Positions 52,563 to 61,875 of a stretch of DNA of 64,000 bases are shown one piece after another (position 1 is the stretch's first letter; every line of letters starts with the position of its first letter). This stretch comes from Bacteroidota bacterium (GTDB lineage: Bacteria; Bacteroidota; Bacteroidia; Chitinophagales; Chitinophagaceae). The notes beneath the pieces are model-generated. The model ran no database searches. It saw only the letters and a list, made by a program, of their open reading frames with translations, and was not told the DNA's origin. The DNA lies in NCBI GenBank assembly GCA_016868895.1, contig VGFK01000005.1:31876-95875 (forward strand), written 5' to 3'. The translations under genes were made by a program, and so were the position numbers.

Positions 52563-54113
52563 ATGCATATGAAACACAATAGAATCATTCATTTGCCGGT
52601 GCTGCTACTACTGGCAACATTCAGCCTTTTTTCCTGCACGGATAAATTTGATGAGCTGAATACCGACAAAACAAAACTCACGGAGCTGGATGCTGTAGGT
52701 GTAAACAATGCTTTTGCTGCAGCACAGTACCGCTCAATTCAGGCCTCCTGGCAAACGTTTCAGAGCCTTTTCGCAGATCTGCAGTCGCAGTATTTCGCAA
52801 ACGTGGCCATCAACTTCCCATCTGACAGAAACCAGATGGTGGGTTCCTGGCTCAACGGAGCATGGAACGGTTTCTTCAGCAACGCTATTCCACCCATCCT
52901 AGGTGTTTTAGACAACACCAAGCCTGGTGGTAAAGCAGCCAATCCTGCCATATTTGCTATCGCTAATATCTGGAAAGTACAGATGTTCCTCCCACGCACT
53001 GATTATTGGGGCGCCATTCCTTATTCAAAAGTAGGTAGTGGTGAAAAGTCAATTGAGTATGATTCCCAGGAAGCTATTTACAAGGACTTTTTTGCAACCT
53101 TGAAAAAGTCTGTGGATGACCTCCAAGCATTCAAGGGTACAAATGTTTCTCTAGGTGCTAACGATCAGATCTATCAGGGTAATGTTGACAAATGGATTCG
53201 TTTTGCCAATTCCATGCGTTTACGTTTGGCACTCAGGGTTTCAGTGGTTGATCCGGCATTGGCAAAAGCAGAAGCAGAAGCAGCGGTTGCTTCAGGTGTT
53301 CTAACTGCCAACGCAGATGACGCATATGTTAGAGTAACAACCAATTCACGGAACCCCATGTGTCAGGCTACAGCCTGGAACGAATTCAGGATGAGTGCTG
53401 CCATGGAAAGTGTACTCAAAGGCTACAGTGATCCGCGCATGGCCAAGATGTATGCACCCGTTCCCGGCAAATCCAATTTCAAAGGTCTCCGCAATGGTTA
53501 TACTCAGGTACAACTGGGACTTCCTGAAAATGCTGCAGGTGCCAATTCCAATGTGGCCAACAACTATTTGCCAGACTTCCAGTTCTCGACTCCTTTTCTT
53601 GTTATGTATGCAGCTGAATCATGGTTCCTTCGCGCTGAAGGTGCCTTGAATGGATGGAACATGGGTACAGGAACTGCTCAAAGTTTCTATGAGCAAGGCA
53701 TAAGAACATCCATGGCATCATGGGGCTTTACAGGAGCGGCTGTTGATGCATACATTGCAGGTACAACAACTCCCATAGCGCTGAATGATGTAGTTCAGAC
53801 TCCTGCATTATCTGATATTCCTGTTCAATGGGGAGCTACAGTTATCAAACAGAGGGAACAGATACAAACCCAGAAATGGATTGCTAACTGGCCTAATGGT
53901 CATGAAGCCTGGGCAGAATACAGACGAACAGGTTTCCCTAAACTCTATCCAAGGGTCAATTCAGAAAATACGGATGTGCCTGCAAATGGAGTAGTAAGAA
54001 GAACCCCTTATGTTTCAGGTGAATTAGCTACAAATGCCAAAGGAGTTCAATCGGGTGTAAGCAAACTCGGAGGCCCCGACAATGCTGCAACCAGACTTTG
54101 GTGGAATAAATAA
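52563..54113 (+). CDS. SusD/RagB family surface lipoprotein (SusD_2 type)
   Basis: A 516-residue lipoprotein paired with the SusC gene 13 bases upstream. The leader ends in the lipobox LFSC (Cys about residue 25), so the protein is anchored on the cell surface as the lid of the SusC barrel. The sequence fits the SusD_2 group (DKFDELNTDKTKL, PRTDYWGAIPYSKV, EFRMSAAMESVLKGYSDPRM and the terminal GGPDNAATRLWWNK). The start may be at 52563 or at the next ATG, 52569. A strong terminator follows, ending the SusCD transcript. Confidence 0.94.
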   Translation: MHMKHNRIIHLPVLLLLATFSLFSCTDKFDELNTDKTKLTELDAVGVNNAFAAAQYRSIQASWQTFQSLFADLQSQYFANVAINFPSDRNQMVGSWLNGAWNGFFSNAIPPILGVLDNTKPGGKAANPAIFAIANIWKVQMFLPRTDYWGAIPYSKVGSGEKSIEYDSQEAIYKDFFATLKKSVDDLQAFKGTNVSLGANDQIYQGNVDKWIRFANSMRLRLALRVSVVDPALAKAEAEAAVASGVLTANADDAYVRVTTNSRNPMCQATAWNEFRMSAAMESVLKGYSDPRMAKMYAPVPGKSNFKGLRNGYTQVQLGLPENAAGANSNVANNYLPDFQFSTPFLVMYAAESWFLRAEGALNGWNMGTGTAQSFYEQGIRTSMASWGFTGAAVDAYIAGTTTPIALNDVVQTPALSDIPVQWGATVIKQREQIQTQKWIANWPNGHEAWAEYRRTGFPKLYPRVNSENTDVPANGVVRRTPYVSGELATNAKGVQSGVSKLGGPDNAATRLWWNK

Positions 54114-54129
54114 AACTATCTCCATGATA

Positions 54130-54158
54130 AAAACCCCGGCAAAACGCCGGGGTTTTTT
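54130..54158 (+). terminator. Strong intrinsic terminator after susD
   Basis: ccccggc (54134-54140) and gccgggg (54146-54152) form a perfect 7-bp GC stem with a 5-base loop, flanked by AAAA and followed by TTTTTT. Confidence 0.93.
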
Positions 54159-54198
54159 ATTACACATTTATTGACGAACTTACAGGTAAGAGTAAAGC

Positions 54199-57100
54199 AT
54201 GACTTTTATGCGCAATCCAATTTTAATCTTTCTGTTCCTATCGCTCTATTCATGCTCTCAAAAGCAATCAGCTTTTGAGGTACTTTCTTCCGGCTATACA
54301 GGAGTAGAGTTCAATAATTACCTGGAAGAGTCGGAAGACCTGAACGTATTGAACTACACTTACTTTTATAACGGTGGTGGAGTGGCGATTGGGGATCTCA
54401 ATAATGATGGTCTGCCTGATCTTGTTTTTACAGGAAATATGGTAAGAAACAAGATCTTCCTTAACAAAGGCGAGATGAAGTTTGAAGACATGACCACAGC
54501 TTCTGGAATAGCTGACAAACAAGGCTGGTGTACCGGTGTAACATTGGTTGATATCAATGCTGATGGCTGGCTGGACATATATATCTGCCGTTCAGCAGAT
54601 GTCGATCCCACAAGAAGAACAAATCTCCTTTTCATCAACAACCAAAACAACACTTTCTCTGAACAGGCTGAAACATTCGGCCTTGCAGATCAGGGATATT
54701 CTACACAATCTGCTTTTTTTGACTATGATAAAGATGGTGATCTTGATTGTGTGGTCATAAATCATTCTCTGAAAAAATACACCACAGGAGTTTCAGACAA
54801 TCCGCAGCTCCGTCAGGAAGAGAATCCCTTTTTCGCCAGCAAACTATACAGGAATGACGAAGGTCATTTTACGGATGTCAGTAAATCTGCCGGAATTGTT
54901 TCCAACGTGTTGAGTTTCGGTCTGGGAATTGTTGTCAATGATTTTAATGCCGACGGATGGCCGGATTTTTTTATCAGCAATGATTTCAATGAACCCGATT
55001 ATCTGTTCATCAATCAGCAGAACGGAACTTTCAAAGAAGAAGCTTCACAGCGCCTTACCCAACACTCTCTCTATTCAATGGGCGCTGATGCGAATGATAT
55101 TGATCACGATGGATTGCCAGATCTGGTAACATTGGATATGCTCCCCGAAAGCAACTATGATCAGAAGATGCATTCCGGTGCAGAAAATTTTGATAAGTTC
55201 AGATATCTTTTCTCAAAAGGATTTCACAATCAGTACAGCCGAAACATGCTGCACCGAAACAATGGAGGCCAGGATTTTTTAGAAATTGGACAGCTTTCAG
55301 GGATATCCAATACAGACTGGAGCTGGTCGGCACTATTAAAGGATTTTGATAACGACGGTGAATCGGATCTTTTTGTTACCAATGGTTATGTTCGCGATTA
55401 TACCGATATGGATTTTATCAAGTATTCTTTTAATCGTCAGGTAGAGCTTGTGGAAGGTGGTGGTTCCGATCAGTCGATGATGGAGTATATCAAAGAAATG
55501 CCCGGACATCCTCTAAGCAATTATATGTTTCGGAATACCGGCAATTATCGATTTGAAAATGTTTCTCAAACTTGGGGCTTCAACAAGGAAGGAATATACT
55601 CCGGAGCATCTGCCGGCGATCTTGATCTTGATGGAGATCTGGATCTTGTATTGACTGTTACCAATGGTAAGGCTCTCATTCATCGCAATAATGTTGCTGA
55701 TCATCAGAAAAAGTCATTGCGCTTCAAGTTTAAGGGTAAAAAACCCAACCTCATGGGTATAGGAACCTCAGTTACACTATATGCAAATGGAATCCTCCAA
55801 AAGCAAGAACACCATATCAGTCGTGGGTTTCAATCTGCAATGGAACCAATCATGCATTTCGGCTTGGGGAATGTGGTAAAAGCAGATTCAGTAAAAGTGA
55901 TCTGGCCCGACGGAAACATTGAAATATTGAAAGACTTGCCCGCTGGCAAACTGATTGAGCTAGACCAGGCCAAAGCATTGCCATCGTCAACTGTCGATGA
56001 TAAAGCCATCACATTATATAAAATCAATCCTGGGCTCAGTATTCCTATTCAGGATCGCTATCAATCTGATTTCTCCGTTCAACCCTCACTCAATAATTTC
56101 ATCAGCAATGTTTCACCTATTTTGGCATTGGCTGATTTTAATGGCGACAATAAAGAAGAGCTTGTTATAGGTGCCACAAGAGATGGCGCTACTAGAGTTA
56201 TGTCCGGGCAACAAACGTTGTTTACCCTAATCGAAGAAACAAATGCTCCCGCAAGTGTTTTGCTCACAAAAGATATCAATCATGATGGGAAAACGGATAT
56301 CCTTGTTGGCAGGAATGGATATGGCTCAGATCAGCCGGGAAATACAGTTCAGGTTTATCTTAACGAGAATGGTAAGAACTTTGCATATAAGAATGAGTTT
56401 TTACCCTCCACTTCAATGGTGGTAGGTGCAATTGCATTTGATGATAGTTTTGCGGATGGCAATGCCAGGCTTTTTGTTGGTTCACGAGTCAGAAATGGCC
56501 AATATCCCAAGGCAGATCCTTCCAAAATATTTGTACTATCCCCAGAAGGTAAATTCCTAAGAGAAGAATCACTTCCTTTGAAGGGTGATTTGGGGATGAT
56601 AACCGGTGCAGTCTTTTCTGATGTAGATGGTAAGCCGGGTAAGGAATTGCTGACAGTTGGCGAGTTCTGCTCGCTTAAGGTTTTCTGTTACCAGAATGGA
56701 CAGTGGAAAGACAATACACAAAAATATTTGCCAAAGCCCATGGTCGGCTGGTGGAATTCGATTGCAGTTTCAGATTTGGATGGAGATGGTGATGATGATA
56801 TCATTGCAGGAAATTACGGATTGAATACACAATTCAGGGTGAGTGATTCTCTCCCAATTACCATCTTGTATAAAGATTTTGACGGTAATGGAAAATTGGA
56901 TGCAGTTACTTCTTATTTCATCAATGGTGTCTCTTTTCCATCTCATTCTCTGGATGATTTGCTGGAGCAAATGCCATCTCTGCGCAAGCGTTTTGACAAA
57001 TATGCCAAGTATGCCCGGGTCACAACAGATGAGCTTTTCACTGATGTTCAAAAGAAAAATGCGGCTGAATTGAAGGCCACAGAAATGCGAACTCTGATGT

Positions 57101-57447
57101 TTGAAAATACTGGTGGAAAGCCACTTCTGATACACGAATTTCCCCTACAAGCGCAATTGTCACCTGTCTTTGCAATTGCAACTTTTGATATGGATGAAGA
57201 CGGCAAAAAAGATATCTTACTCTGTGGCAATCAGTCAGGTACACGCATCAAGTATGGTAAATATGACGCCAACAGGGGATTCGTTTTCAGGAATATGGGC
57301 GGATTTAAATTCTCATACACAGAAACATTCAAAACTGGCATCAACCTAAAAGGCGATGTTCGTTCCATAGCTATTTCAAATAAACGCAGCCGATTGTATT
57401 TTGGGATCAATGGAAGCAGCGTTATCGGCATTGAAAAAAGGAAGTGA
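54199..57447 (+). CDS. FG-GAP/VCBS repeat lipoprotein with ASPIC/UnbV domain (CRTAC1-like)
   Basis: A 1082-residue exported lipoprotein (lipobox LYSC in FLFLSLYSCSQKQ). At least seven calcium-binding FG-GAP repeats appear in the first half, for example AIGDLNNDGLPDLVF, DINADGWLDIYICR, DYDKDGDLDCVVI, DFNADGWPDFFISND and DLDLDGDLDLVLTV. An ASPIC/UnbV domain follows at about residues 510-600 (GIGTSVTLYANG, MHFGLGNVVKADSVKVIWPDG), then more repeats to the end. Integrin-like propellers of this kind are often encoded beside SusCD pairs and may bind ligands or proteins at the surface. It is separated from SusD by a terminator, and converges with the deacetylase gene. Confidence 0.9.
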   Translation: MTFMRNPILIFLFLSLYSCSQKQSAFEVLSSGYTGVEFNNYLEESEDLNVLNYTYFYNGGGVAIGDLNNDGLPDLVFTGNMVRNKIFLNKGEMKFEDMTTASGIADKQGWCTGVTLVDINADGWLDIYICRSADVDPTRRTNLLFINNQNNTFSEQAETFGLADQGYSTQSAFFDYDKDGDLDCVVINHSLKKYTTGVSDNPQLRQEENPFFASKLYRNDEGHFTDVSKSAGIVSNVLSFGLGIVVNDFNADGWPDFFISNDFNEPDYLFINQQNGTFKEEASQRLTQHSLYSMGADANDIDHDGLPDLVTLDMLPESNYDQKMHSGAENFDKFRYLFSKGFHNQYSRNMLHRNNGGQDFLEIGQLSGISNTDWSWSALLKDFDNDGESDLFVTNGYVRDYTDMDFIKYSFNRQVELVEGGGSDQSMMEYIKEMPGHPLSNYMFRNTGNYRFENVSQTWGFNKEGIYSGASAGDLDLDGDLDLVLTVTNGKALIHRNNVADHQKKSLRFKFKGKKPNLMGIGTSVTLYANGILQKQEHHISRGFQSAMEPIMHFGLGNVVKADSVKVIWPDGNIEILKDLPAGKLIELDQAKALPSSTVDDKAITLYKINPGLSIPIQDRYQSDFSVQPSLNNFISNVSPILALADFNGDNKEELVIGATRDGATRVMSGQQTLFTLIEETNAPASVLLTKDINHDGKTDILVGRNGYGSDQPGNTVQVYLNENGKNFAYKNEFLPSTSMVVGAIAFDDSFADGNARLFVGSRVRNGQYPKADPSKIFVLSPEGKFLREESLPLKGDLGMITGAVFSDVDGKPGKELLTVGEFCSLKVFCYQNGQWKDNTQKYLPKPMVGWWNSIAVSDLDGDGDDDIIAGNYGLNTQFRVSDSLPITILYKDFDGNGKLDAVTSYFINGVSFPSHSLDDLLEQMPSLRKRFDKYAKYARVTTDELFTDVQKKNAAELKATEMRTLMFENTGGKPLLIHEFPLQAQLSPVFAIATFDMDEDGKKDILLCGNQSGTRIKYGKYDANRGFVFRNMGGFKFSYTETFKTGINLKGDVRSIAISNKRSRLYFGINGSSVIGIEKRK

Positions 57448-57455
57448 TCTCCTGC

Positions 57456-58694
57456 TCACTTCGCATAGACTGGCTGTGCAATCCCATTGAGATCGTATAC
57501 AACTTTGCCTGCGCGAATGGTCATCTCACATTCGAATTTTTCATTTCCCTTCACCTTGTAACCTGTCTTATCATAAAAACCAAAATCTCCTTTTCTGATG
57601 TTCAGTATGGTTATATCTGCTTCAGCGCCTACACTCAAATGTCCTAGTTCTTCTCTCTTGATAGCTTTCGCTGAAGACCATGTTGATGCCTTGATTACAT
57701 CTGGCAAGGGCATGCCCATTTGCATGAATTTTGTCATTACACTCAATTGATCTTTCATAGAAGTGTTCATGCTTCCAGTATGTAAATCGGTGCTGATGGT
57801 AGAGGGGAAGAATCCTGCTTTCAGCGCAGGGATGGCCTGTGTATAATTGAAGCTGGCACCACCATATCCCACATCAAAAATAATCCCTCTCTCTCTGGCG
57901 GCTTTCATGAAGGGTTGAAGAGTTCCTTTTTCTTCATCCACTATGGTTTCCCTGGATCCGTCCAGCTTGGCATAAGAATGGGTATAAATATCTCCAGGTC
58001 TAAGCTTCTTCATGAAAAGTTCTTCTAGTGAAAGGGTTGGCCTGGCACCACCAAAGTCAATTATCACAGGCATATCAGCTTGTCGTCCGGCTTCCACCAC
58101 ACGGTCGGTTGGAGTCCAGTCGTGACCGGAAAAGTGAGCTAGTTTAAAGCCTACCACATGTGCCTTGTTTGCCTTGGCTGCATTGGCTGTTAATTTGGAA
58201 TCCATGTCGGATACATCCTGTTCCCAGTTGCCGCCTCTCATGCCATTGCCGACGATGTTGAGGAAAGATAATACGCGGGTTGTTGATTTGTCGATTACAT
58301 TGTTTTTAAACGTGGCAAAATTCCTCCAGCCGGCACCTCCACAATCCACGATCGTTGTAACACCAACCCGAAGTGTGAATCCATCGGGGGGAAGGGCGCT
58401 GAAGCCATCGCTCAGGTAATGATCTTCCTGTGTGCCATAAAATACATGTCCGTGAATATCGATGAGCCCGGGTGTTACAATCATTCCCATTGCATCAACC
58501 ACCTGTTTGGCAGTTCCCTGGATCTGGGCAGCCACTTTCTCGATCTTGCCATTGCTCACTGCGATATCCATCCTCGCATCTATACCATTTTTAGGATCGA
58601 TTACGCGTCCGTTTCTGATCAGGATATCAAAGTTTTGGGCATGGGTTTGCTGCATCAGCAGCAGGGCTGTTAAAAGCAGTAGTAATCTGGTCAT
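57456..58694 (-). CDS. Exported amidohydrolase/deacetylase family metallohydrolase
   Basis: A 412-residue amidohydrolase with a signal peptide (MTRLLLLLTALLLMQQTHAQ). The metal site is visible as GLIDIHGHVFYGT (His pair), the bridging lysine in HVVGFKLAHF (about residue 190), later His residues in YTHSYAKLDG, and the catalytic Asp in STDLHTGSM. The family (EF0837/Atu3266-like) hydrolyses N-acetyl or O-acetyl groups or similar esters and is often encoded beside SelA-like PLP enzymes, as here (59273-60490). The ATG at 58694 starts the leader. It is divergent from the ridA-like gene. Deacylation of an amino-sugar acid is plausible. Confidence 0.86.
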   Translation of the reverse strand: MTRLLLLLTALLLMQQTHAQNFDILIRNGRVIDPKNGIDARMDIAVSNGKIEKVAAQIQGTAKQVVDAMGMIVTPGLIDIHGHVFYGTQEDHYLSDGFSALPPDGFTLRVGVTTIVDCGGAGWRNFATFKNNVIDKSTTRVLSFLNIVGNGMRGGNWEQDVSDMDSKLTANAAKANKAHVVGFKLAHFSGHDWTPTDRVVEAGRQADMPVIIDFGGARPTLSLEELFMKKLRPGDIYTHSYAKLDGSRETIVDEEKGTLQPFMKAARERGIIFDVGYGGASFNYTQAIPALKAGFFPSTISTDLHTGSMNTSMKDQLSVMTKFMQMGMPLPDVIKASTWSSAKAIKREELGHLSVGAEADITILNIRKGDFGFYDKTGYKVKGNEKFECEMTIRAGKVVYDLNGIAQPVYAK

Positions 58695-58803
58695 AGCAAT
58701 CAATTGTGTATTAAATATATTCAATTCATTCGAGATATTTATCGGTTTAAATCAGTAAATTGTTATCACCAACGAGATTCTTTATACCTTAAAACAAACC
58801 ATC

Positions 58804-59271
58804 ATGCAGGCAGAACCCAGAAGGTCAGTTTTCAGAAAAATGCTGGCCACCGCATTGGGAATGACCGGTCTCAGCGCCATGGCCACTCCTTCATCTGAAA
58901 GCTCAGAAAAAAAATGCAATAACATTGTCAGGGATCAGGAGATCCCTTTGTTCTCCGGATCCACAACCTTTGGCGATCTTGTTTTCATTGCGGGGAAAGG
59001 TGCGCATTTCGAAGGTGATATCAAAGCCCATACGGATCATGTGTTGAAGGAACTGGAGAAGGAACTTATAAAAGCAGGTTCTTCCATGGAAAAGGTTCTC
59101 AAAGTAAATGTATACCTGGCTGATCTGGGTGATTACAAAGCCATGAATGAAGTATTCAGGGGAAGATTCGGTCCCAACCCGCCTGTTCGCACTACCGTGG
59201 CCACCTACGGCGGTGTACCGGGAAACTCTCTGGTAGAGATAGATTGTATTGCTTATATCAAAAAACCATAA
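58804..59271 (+). CDS. Exported RidA family protein with twin-arginine-type leader
   Basis: A 155-residue RidA/YjgF protein. RidA normally acts in the cytoplasm to hydrolyse 2-aminoacrylate-type enamines and imines made by PLP lyases. Here about 35 residues precede the domain and contain a Tat-like motif and hydrophobic stretch (EPRRSVFRKMLATALGMTG, then SAMAT), so export is predicted. The domain has the usual SGSTTFGDLVFIAGKG start and the catalytic-site arginine in PPVRTTVATYGGVPGNS, with the end LVEIDCIAYI. Immediately followed by a Tat-type PLP enzyme (1-base gap), the natural source of an enamine. A lipoprotein alternative is not supported. Confidence 0.88.
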   Translation: MQAEPRRSVFRKMLATALGMTGLSAMATPSSESSEKKCNNIVRDQEIPLFSGSTTFGDLVFIAGKGAHFEGDIKAHTDHVLKELEKELIKAGSSMEKVLKVNVYLADLGDYKAMNEVFRGRFGPNPPVRTTVATYGGVPGNSLVEIDCIAYIKKP

Positions 59272-59272
59272 C

Positions 59273-60490
59273 ATGAAAAGACGTCAACTCCTTAAATATG
59301 CTTCCCTGTCTTCCCTTGCGGGAGTAAGTTTACCTCTGTTGCCCGGAACAGTGAAGGCCGGAGAAGTCTCAACTTTTGCCAAAAGGGATCTGTTTGCTGA
59401 ACTCGGGATTCGCACCTTCATCAATGCTGCCGGTACTTACACTGCCATGACAGCTTCGCTCATGAGGCCGGAAGCCATGGATGCTATCAGACAAGCCTCT
59501 CATAAGTTCTGTATGCTGGACGAATTGCAGGACAAAGTAGGAGAACGCATAGCCAGCATGACGCATGCAGAAGCAGCGGTAGTGACCAGCGGAGCCTTTG
59601 CCGCATTGACCCTCGGGATGGCGGGTATTCTCACCGGCATGGATCCGGTGAAGGTTAAAAGTCTGCCCAAACTGGAAGGGACCGGAATGAAGATGGAAGT
59701 GATTTGTCAGAAAGCCCATGCCATTGGTTATAACCAGGCACTTACCAACACGGGTGTGAAGGTGATCATGATCGAAACCAGGGAGGAGCTGATCAAGGCC
59801 ATCAATAAAAATACAGCGGCCATGCACTTTTTGCATATCAATGCAGATCGGGGTCAAATACAACACGAGGAATGGGTTGAGATCGGTAAGAAATATGGAA
59901 TTCCAACTACCATCGATATTGCTGCAGATGTACCTCCGGTTTCCAATCTCTGGCGCTTCAATGATATGGGATTTCATTTTGTTGCGATATCCGGAGGCAA
60001 GGCCCTGAGGGGTCCGCAAAGTGCAGGAATTCTCATGGGTAAGAAAGAAGTGATTGCTGCAGCAAGACTTTCCATGCCACCTCGTGGTGAAACCATCGGT
60101 CGTGGTATGAAAGTGAACAAGGAAGAGGTGTTGGGTATGTATGTAGCGCTGGAGTCTTTCATGGCAATTGATCATGATGAGGAATACAAAATGTTTCAAA
60201 AGCGGATCGACAAGATCAAATCAGCCGTGGATCAGGTTTCAGGAATAACTACAGTGGTCAATCACCCCAAGCTGGGAAATGTTACTCCAACACTCAACAT
60301 AACATGGGATGCAACGAAGATCAAGAAAGATGGCAATCAGTTGCGTGAAGACCTTCGCAAGGGAGATCCTTCAATTGAGGTGGTAGGCGGTAAAGACAAC
60401 CTCAGTGTAACCACCTGGTCTTTACAGGAAGGGGAGGATAAGATTGTAGCTGCCAGATTAAAGGAAGTGTTGATGGCAGCCTCTGTCTGA
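59273..60490 (+). CDS. Tat-exported SelA-like PLP enzyme (D-glucosaminate ammonia-lyase type)
   Basis: A 405-residue fold-type I PLP enzyme resembling SelA and the D-glucosaminate-6-phosphate ammonia-lyase group. The PLP lysine is Lys243 in AISGGKALRGPQSAG, and the Asp that contacts the pyridine is in TTIDIAADVPP. Core motifs INAAGTYTAMTASLM and GAFAALTLGMAG are present. The N-terminus (MKRRQLLKYASLSSLAG) is a twin-arginine signal, which allows folded PLP-loaded enzyme to be exported. This is unusual for the family. The predicted reaction is elimination of ammonia from a 2-amino-3-hydroxy acid such as glucosaminate, giving a 2-keto-3-deoxy acid through an enamine. The substrate is inferred from context. 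Confidence 0.86.
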   Translation: MKRRQLLKYASLSSLAGVSLPLLPGTVKAGEVSTFAKRDLFAELGIRTFINAAGTYTAMTASLMRPEAMDAIRQASHKFCMLDELQDKVGERIASMTHAEAAVVTSGAFAALTLGMAGILTGMDPVKVKSLPKLEGTGMKMEVICQKAHAIGYNQALTNTGVKVIMIETREELIKAINKNTAAMHFLHINADRGQIQHEEWVEIGKKYGIPTTIDIAADVPPVSNLWRFNDMGFHFVAISGGKALRGPQSAGILMGKKEVIAAARLSMPPRGETIGRGMKVNKEEVLGMYVALESFMAIDHDEEYKMFQKRIDKIKSAVDQVSGITTVVNHPKLGNVTPTLNITWDATKIKKDGNQLREDLRKGDPSIEVVGGKDNLSVTTWSLQEGEDKIVAARLKEVLMAASV

Positions 60491-60512
60491 TAGTTTCAAT
60501 TCAATTTCATTT

Positions 60513-61430
60513 ATGTACAGGAGATTCTTTGCACTGGCATTAAGTTTTTATTCTTTTTCTGTAATGGCCCAATCCATTTCCAGGGAAGAGATGTTATACC
60601 TGACAGCTTCATGGAAAGGGGAGAGATTTGTGGATGGCAGGCCAAAGGTCAGCGATCAGCTGATTGAGCGTGCAAAAAAAATCGGCATTGAGGAAGCATG
60701 GCAGATCCTGCAGAATGAAGGGTATAAAAATCAATATGAAGGAAACTGGAAGATGGTCCATGATGATGTTCCTGTTGTTGGCAGGGCGGTGACAGCACGT
60801 TTCATTCCATCCAGGCCGGATCTGGAATTGCAGATCAAGGAAAGAGGGAAACAGGAAGGGCGTAAGGGCAATACCAATGCTTGGCCTATCGAAATTTTGC
60901 AGAAGGGGGATGTGTATGTAGCAGAAGCTTTCGGTAAAATTGCACAGGGTACCTTGATAGGAGATAATCTGGGAACATCCATTTTTAATAAGACGGGCAC
61001 CGGCGTTATTTTTGATGGTGCGGCCAGGGATTTGTCAGGACTTGCAAAGATCCCGGGGTTCAATGCATTTGTCAGGGATTTTCATCCTTCTTTTTTGGAG
61101 GATGTAGTGCTGGGTGGACTCAATACTCCCATACGCATTGGTGGAGCGATTGTGATGCCGGGCGATCTTGTGATTTCCGAAAGGGAAGGGGTCTTGTTCA
61201 TCCCGGCTCATATGGCTGAAAAAGTAATTGAAACGGCGGAGTTCATCAGCGTGCGGGATAGGTTTTCAAAAGACATGCTGAAGTCGGGCAAGTACAATGC
61301 GGGACAAATCGACAATCAATGGACGGAAGAGATCAAAACATCATTTCTGGAGTGGATCAAAAAACATCCTGAAGAACCTCAGATAGACAAGGTTGCGTTG
61401 GAGAGGTTTTTGTCTAAGAGAACATGGTAG
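60513..61430 (+). CDS. Exported RraA-family protein (aldolase-like)
   Basis: A 305-residue protein with a Sec signal peptide (MYRRFFALALSFYSFSVMAQ) and an RraA-fold domain at about residues 70-235. The family site is visible: VFDGAARDLSGLA-type segment (GVIFDGAARDLSG, with Arg and Asp that bind substrate and metal) and the upstream GTLIGDNLGTSIF. RraA relatives include 4-hydroxy-4-methyl-2-oxoglutarate aldolases, which cleave 2-keto-4-hydroxy acids, and the RNase E inhibitor RraA. A secreted form points to aldolase-type cleavage of a periplasmic keto acid. It follows the SelA-like gene by 22 bases, last in that operon. Confidence 0.85.
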   Translation: MYRRFFALALSFYSFSVMAQSISREEMLYLTASWKGERFVDGRPKVSDQLIERAKKIGIEEAWQILQNEGYKNQYEGNWKMVHDDVPVVGRAVTARFIPSRPDLELQIKERGKQEGRKGNTNAWPIEILQKGDVYVAEAFGKIAQGTLIGDNLGTSIFNKTGTGVIFDGAARDLSGLAKIPGFNAFVRDFHPSFLEDVVLGGLNTPIRIGGAIVMPGDLVISEREGVLFIPAHMAEKVIETAEFISVRDRFSKDMLKSGKYNAGQIDNQWTEEIKTSFLEWIKKHPEEPQIDKVALERFLSKRTW

Positions 61431-61445
61431 ATGTATTTGTTTTTT

Positions 61446-61821
61446 TTACGAATTGATATTGGATTTTTGTAAAAAATATGCACGCATATCACCATCGCCC
61501 TTTTCATTCAATTGATTTGCCTGGCGAGCAAATGTTCGCATTTGGCTTTTTGAATATGCGAAGGATTTGGGATTGATTCCGTAAGAATTCTGGTGATGTA
61601 ATGGTATATCATTTACATATTGTTCACTACCCCAAAATTGAAATGCATTGGAGTCTGAAATTTGATATTTGATGAACATGTTGTTCTGCTTTGCAAGATT
61701 TTCTATGCCTTTATTCGTAAATATATGATAGTGACGAGGAGCGTCTATCTGCGCCCATTTTGATTTGTATTTTCGAAAAGCGTGACTATCAGTGTAAATC
61801 GTCAGCATAAAGTGGACAAGA
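61446..61821 (-). pseudogene. Class I SAM-methyltransferase, C-terminal fragment cut by the IS
   Basis: About 120 residues (reading from 61808 down) match the C-terminal part of SAM-dependent methyltransferases found in glycan and surface-polymer gene clusters: TIYTDSHAFRKYKSKWAQID, APRHYHIFTNKGIENLA and ISDSNAFQFWGSEQY. The N-terminal SAM-binding domain is missing; the frame runs into the IS end at about 61822. It is therefore a truncated gene. Confidence 0.75.
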
Positions 61822-61875
61822 TATAGTCTAAATTAGTAGAGTGTTTCCATCATTAACAATTAAAACAAAAATGAC

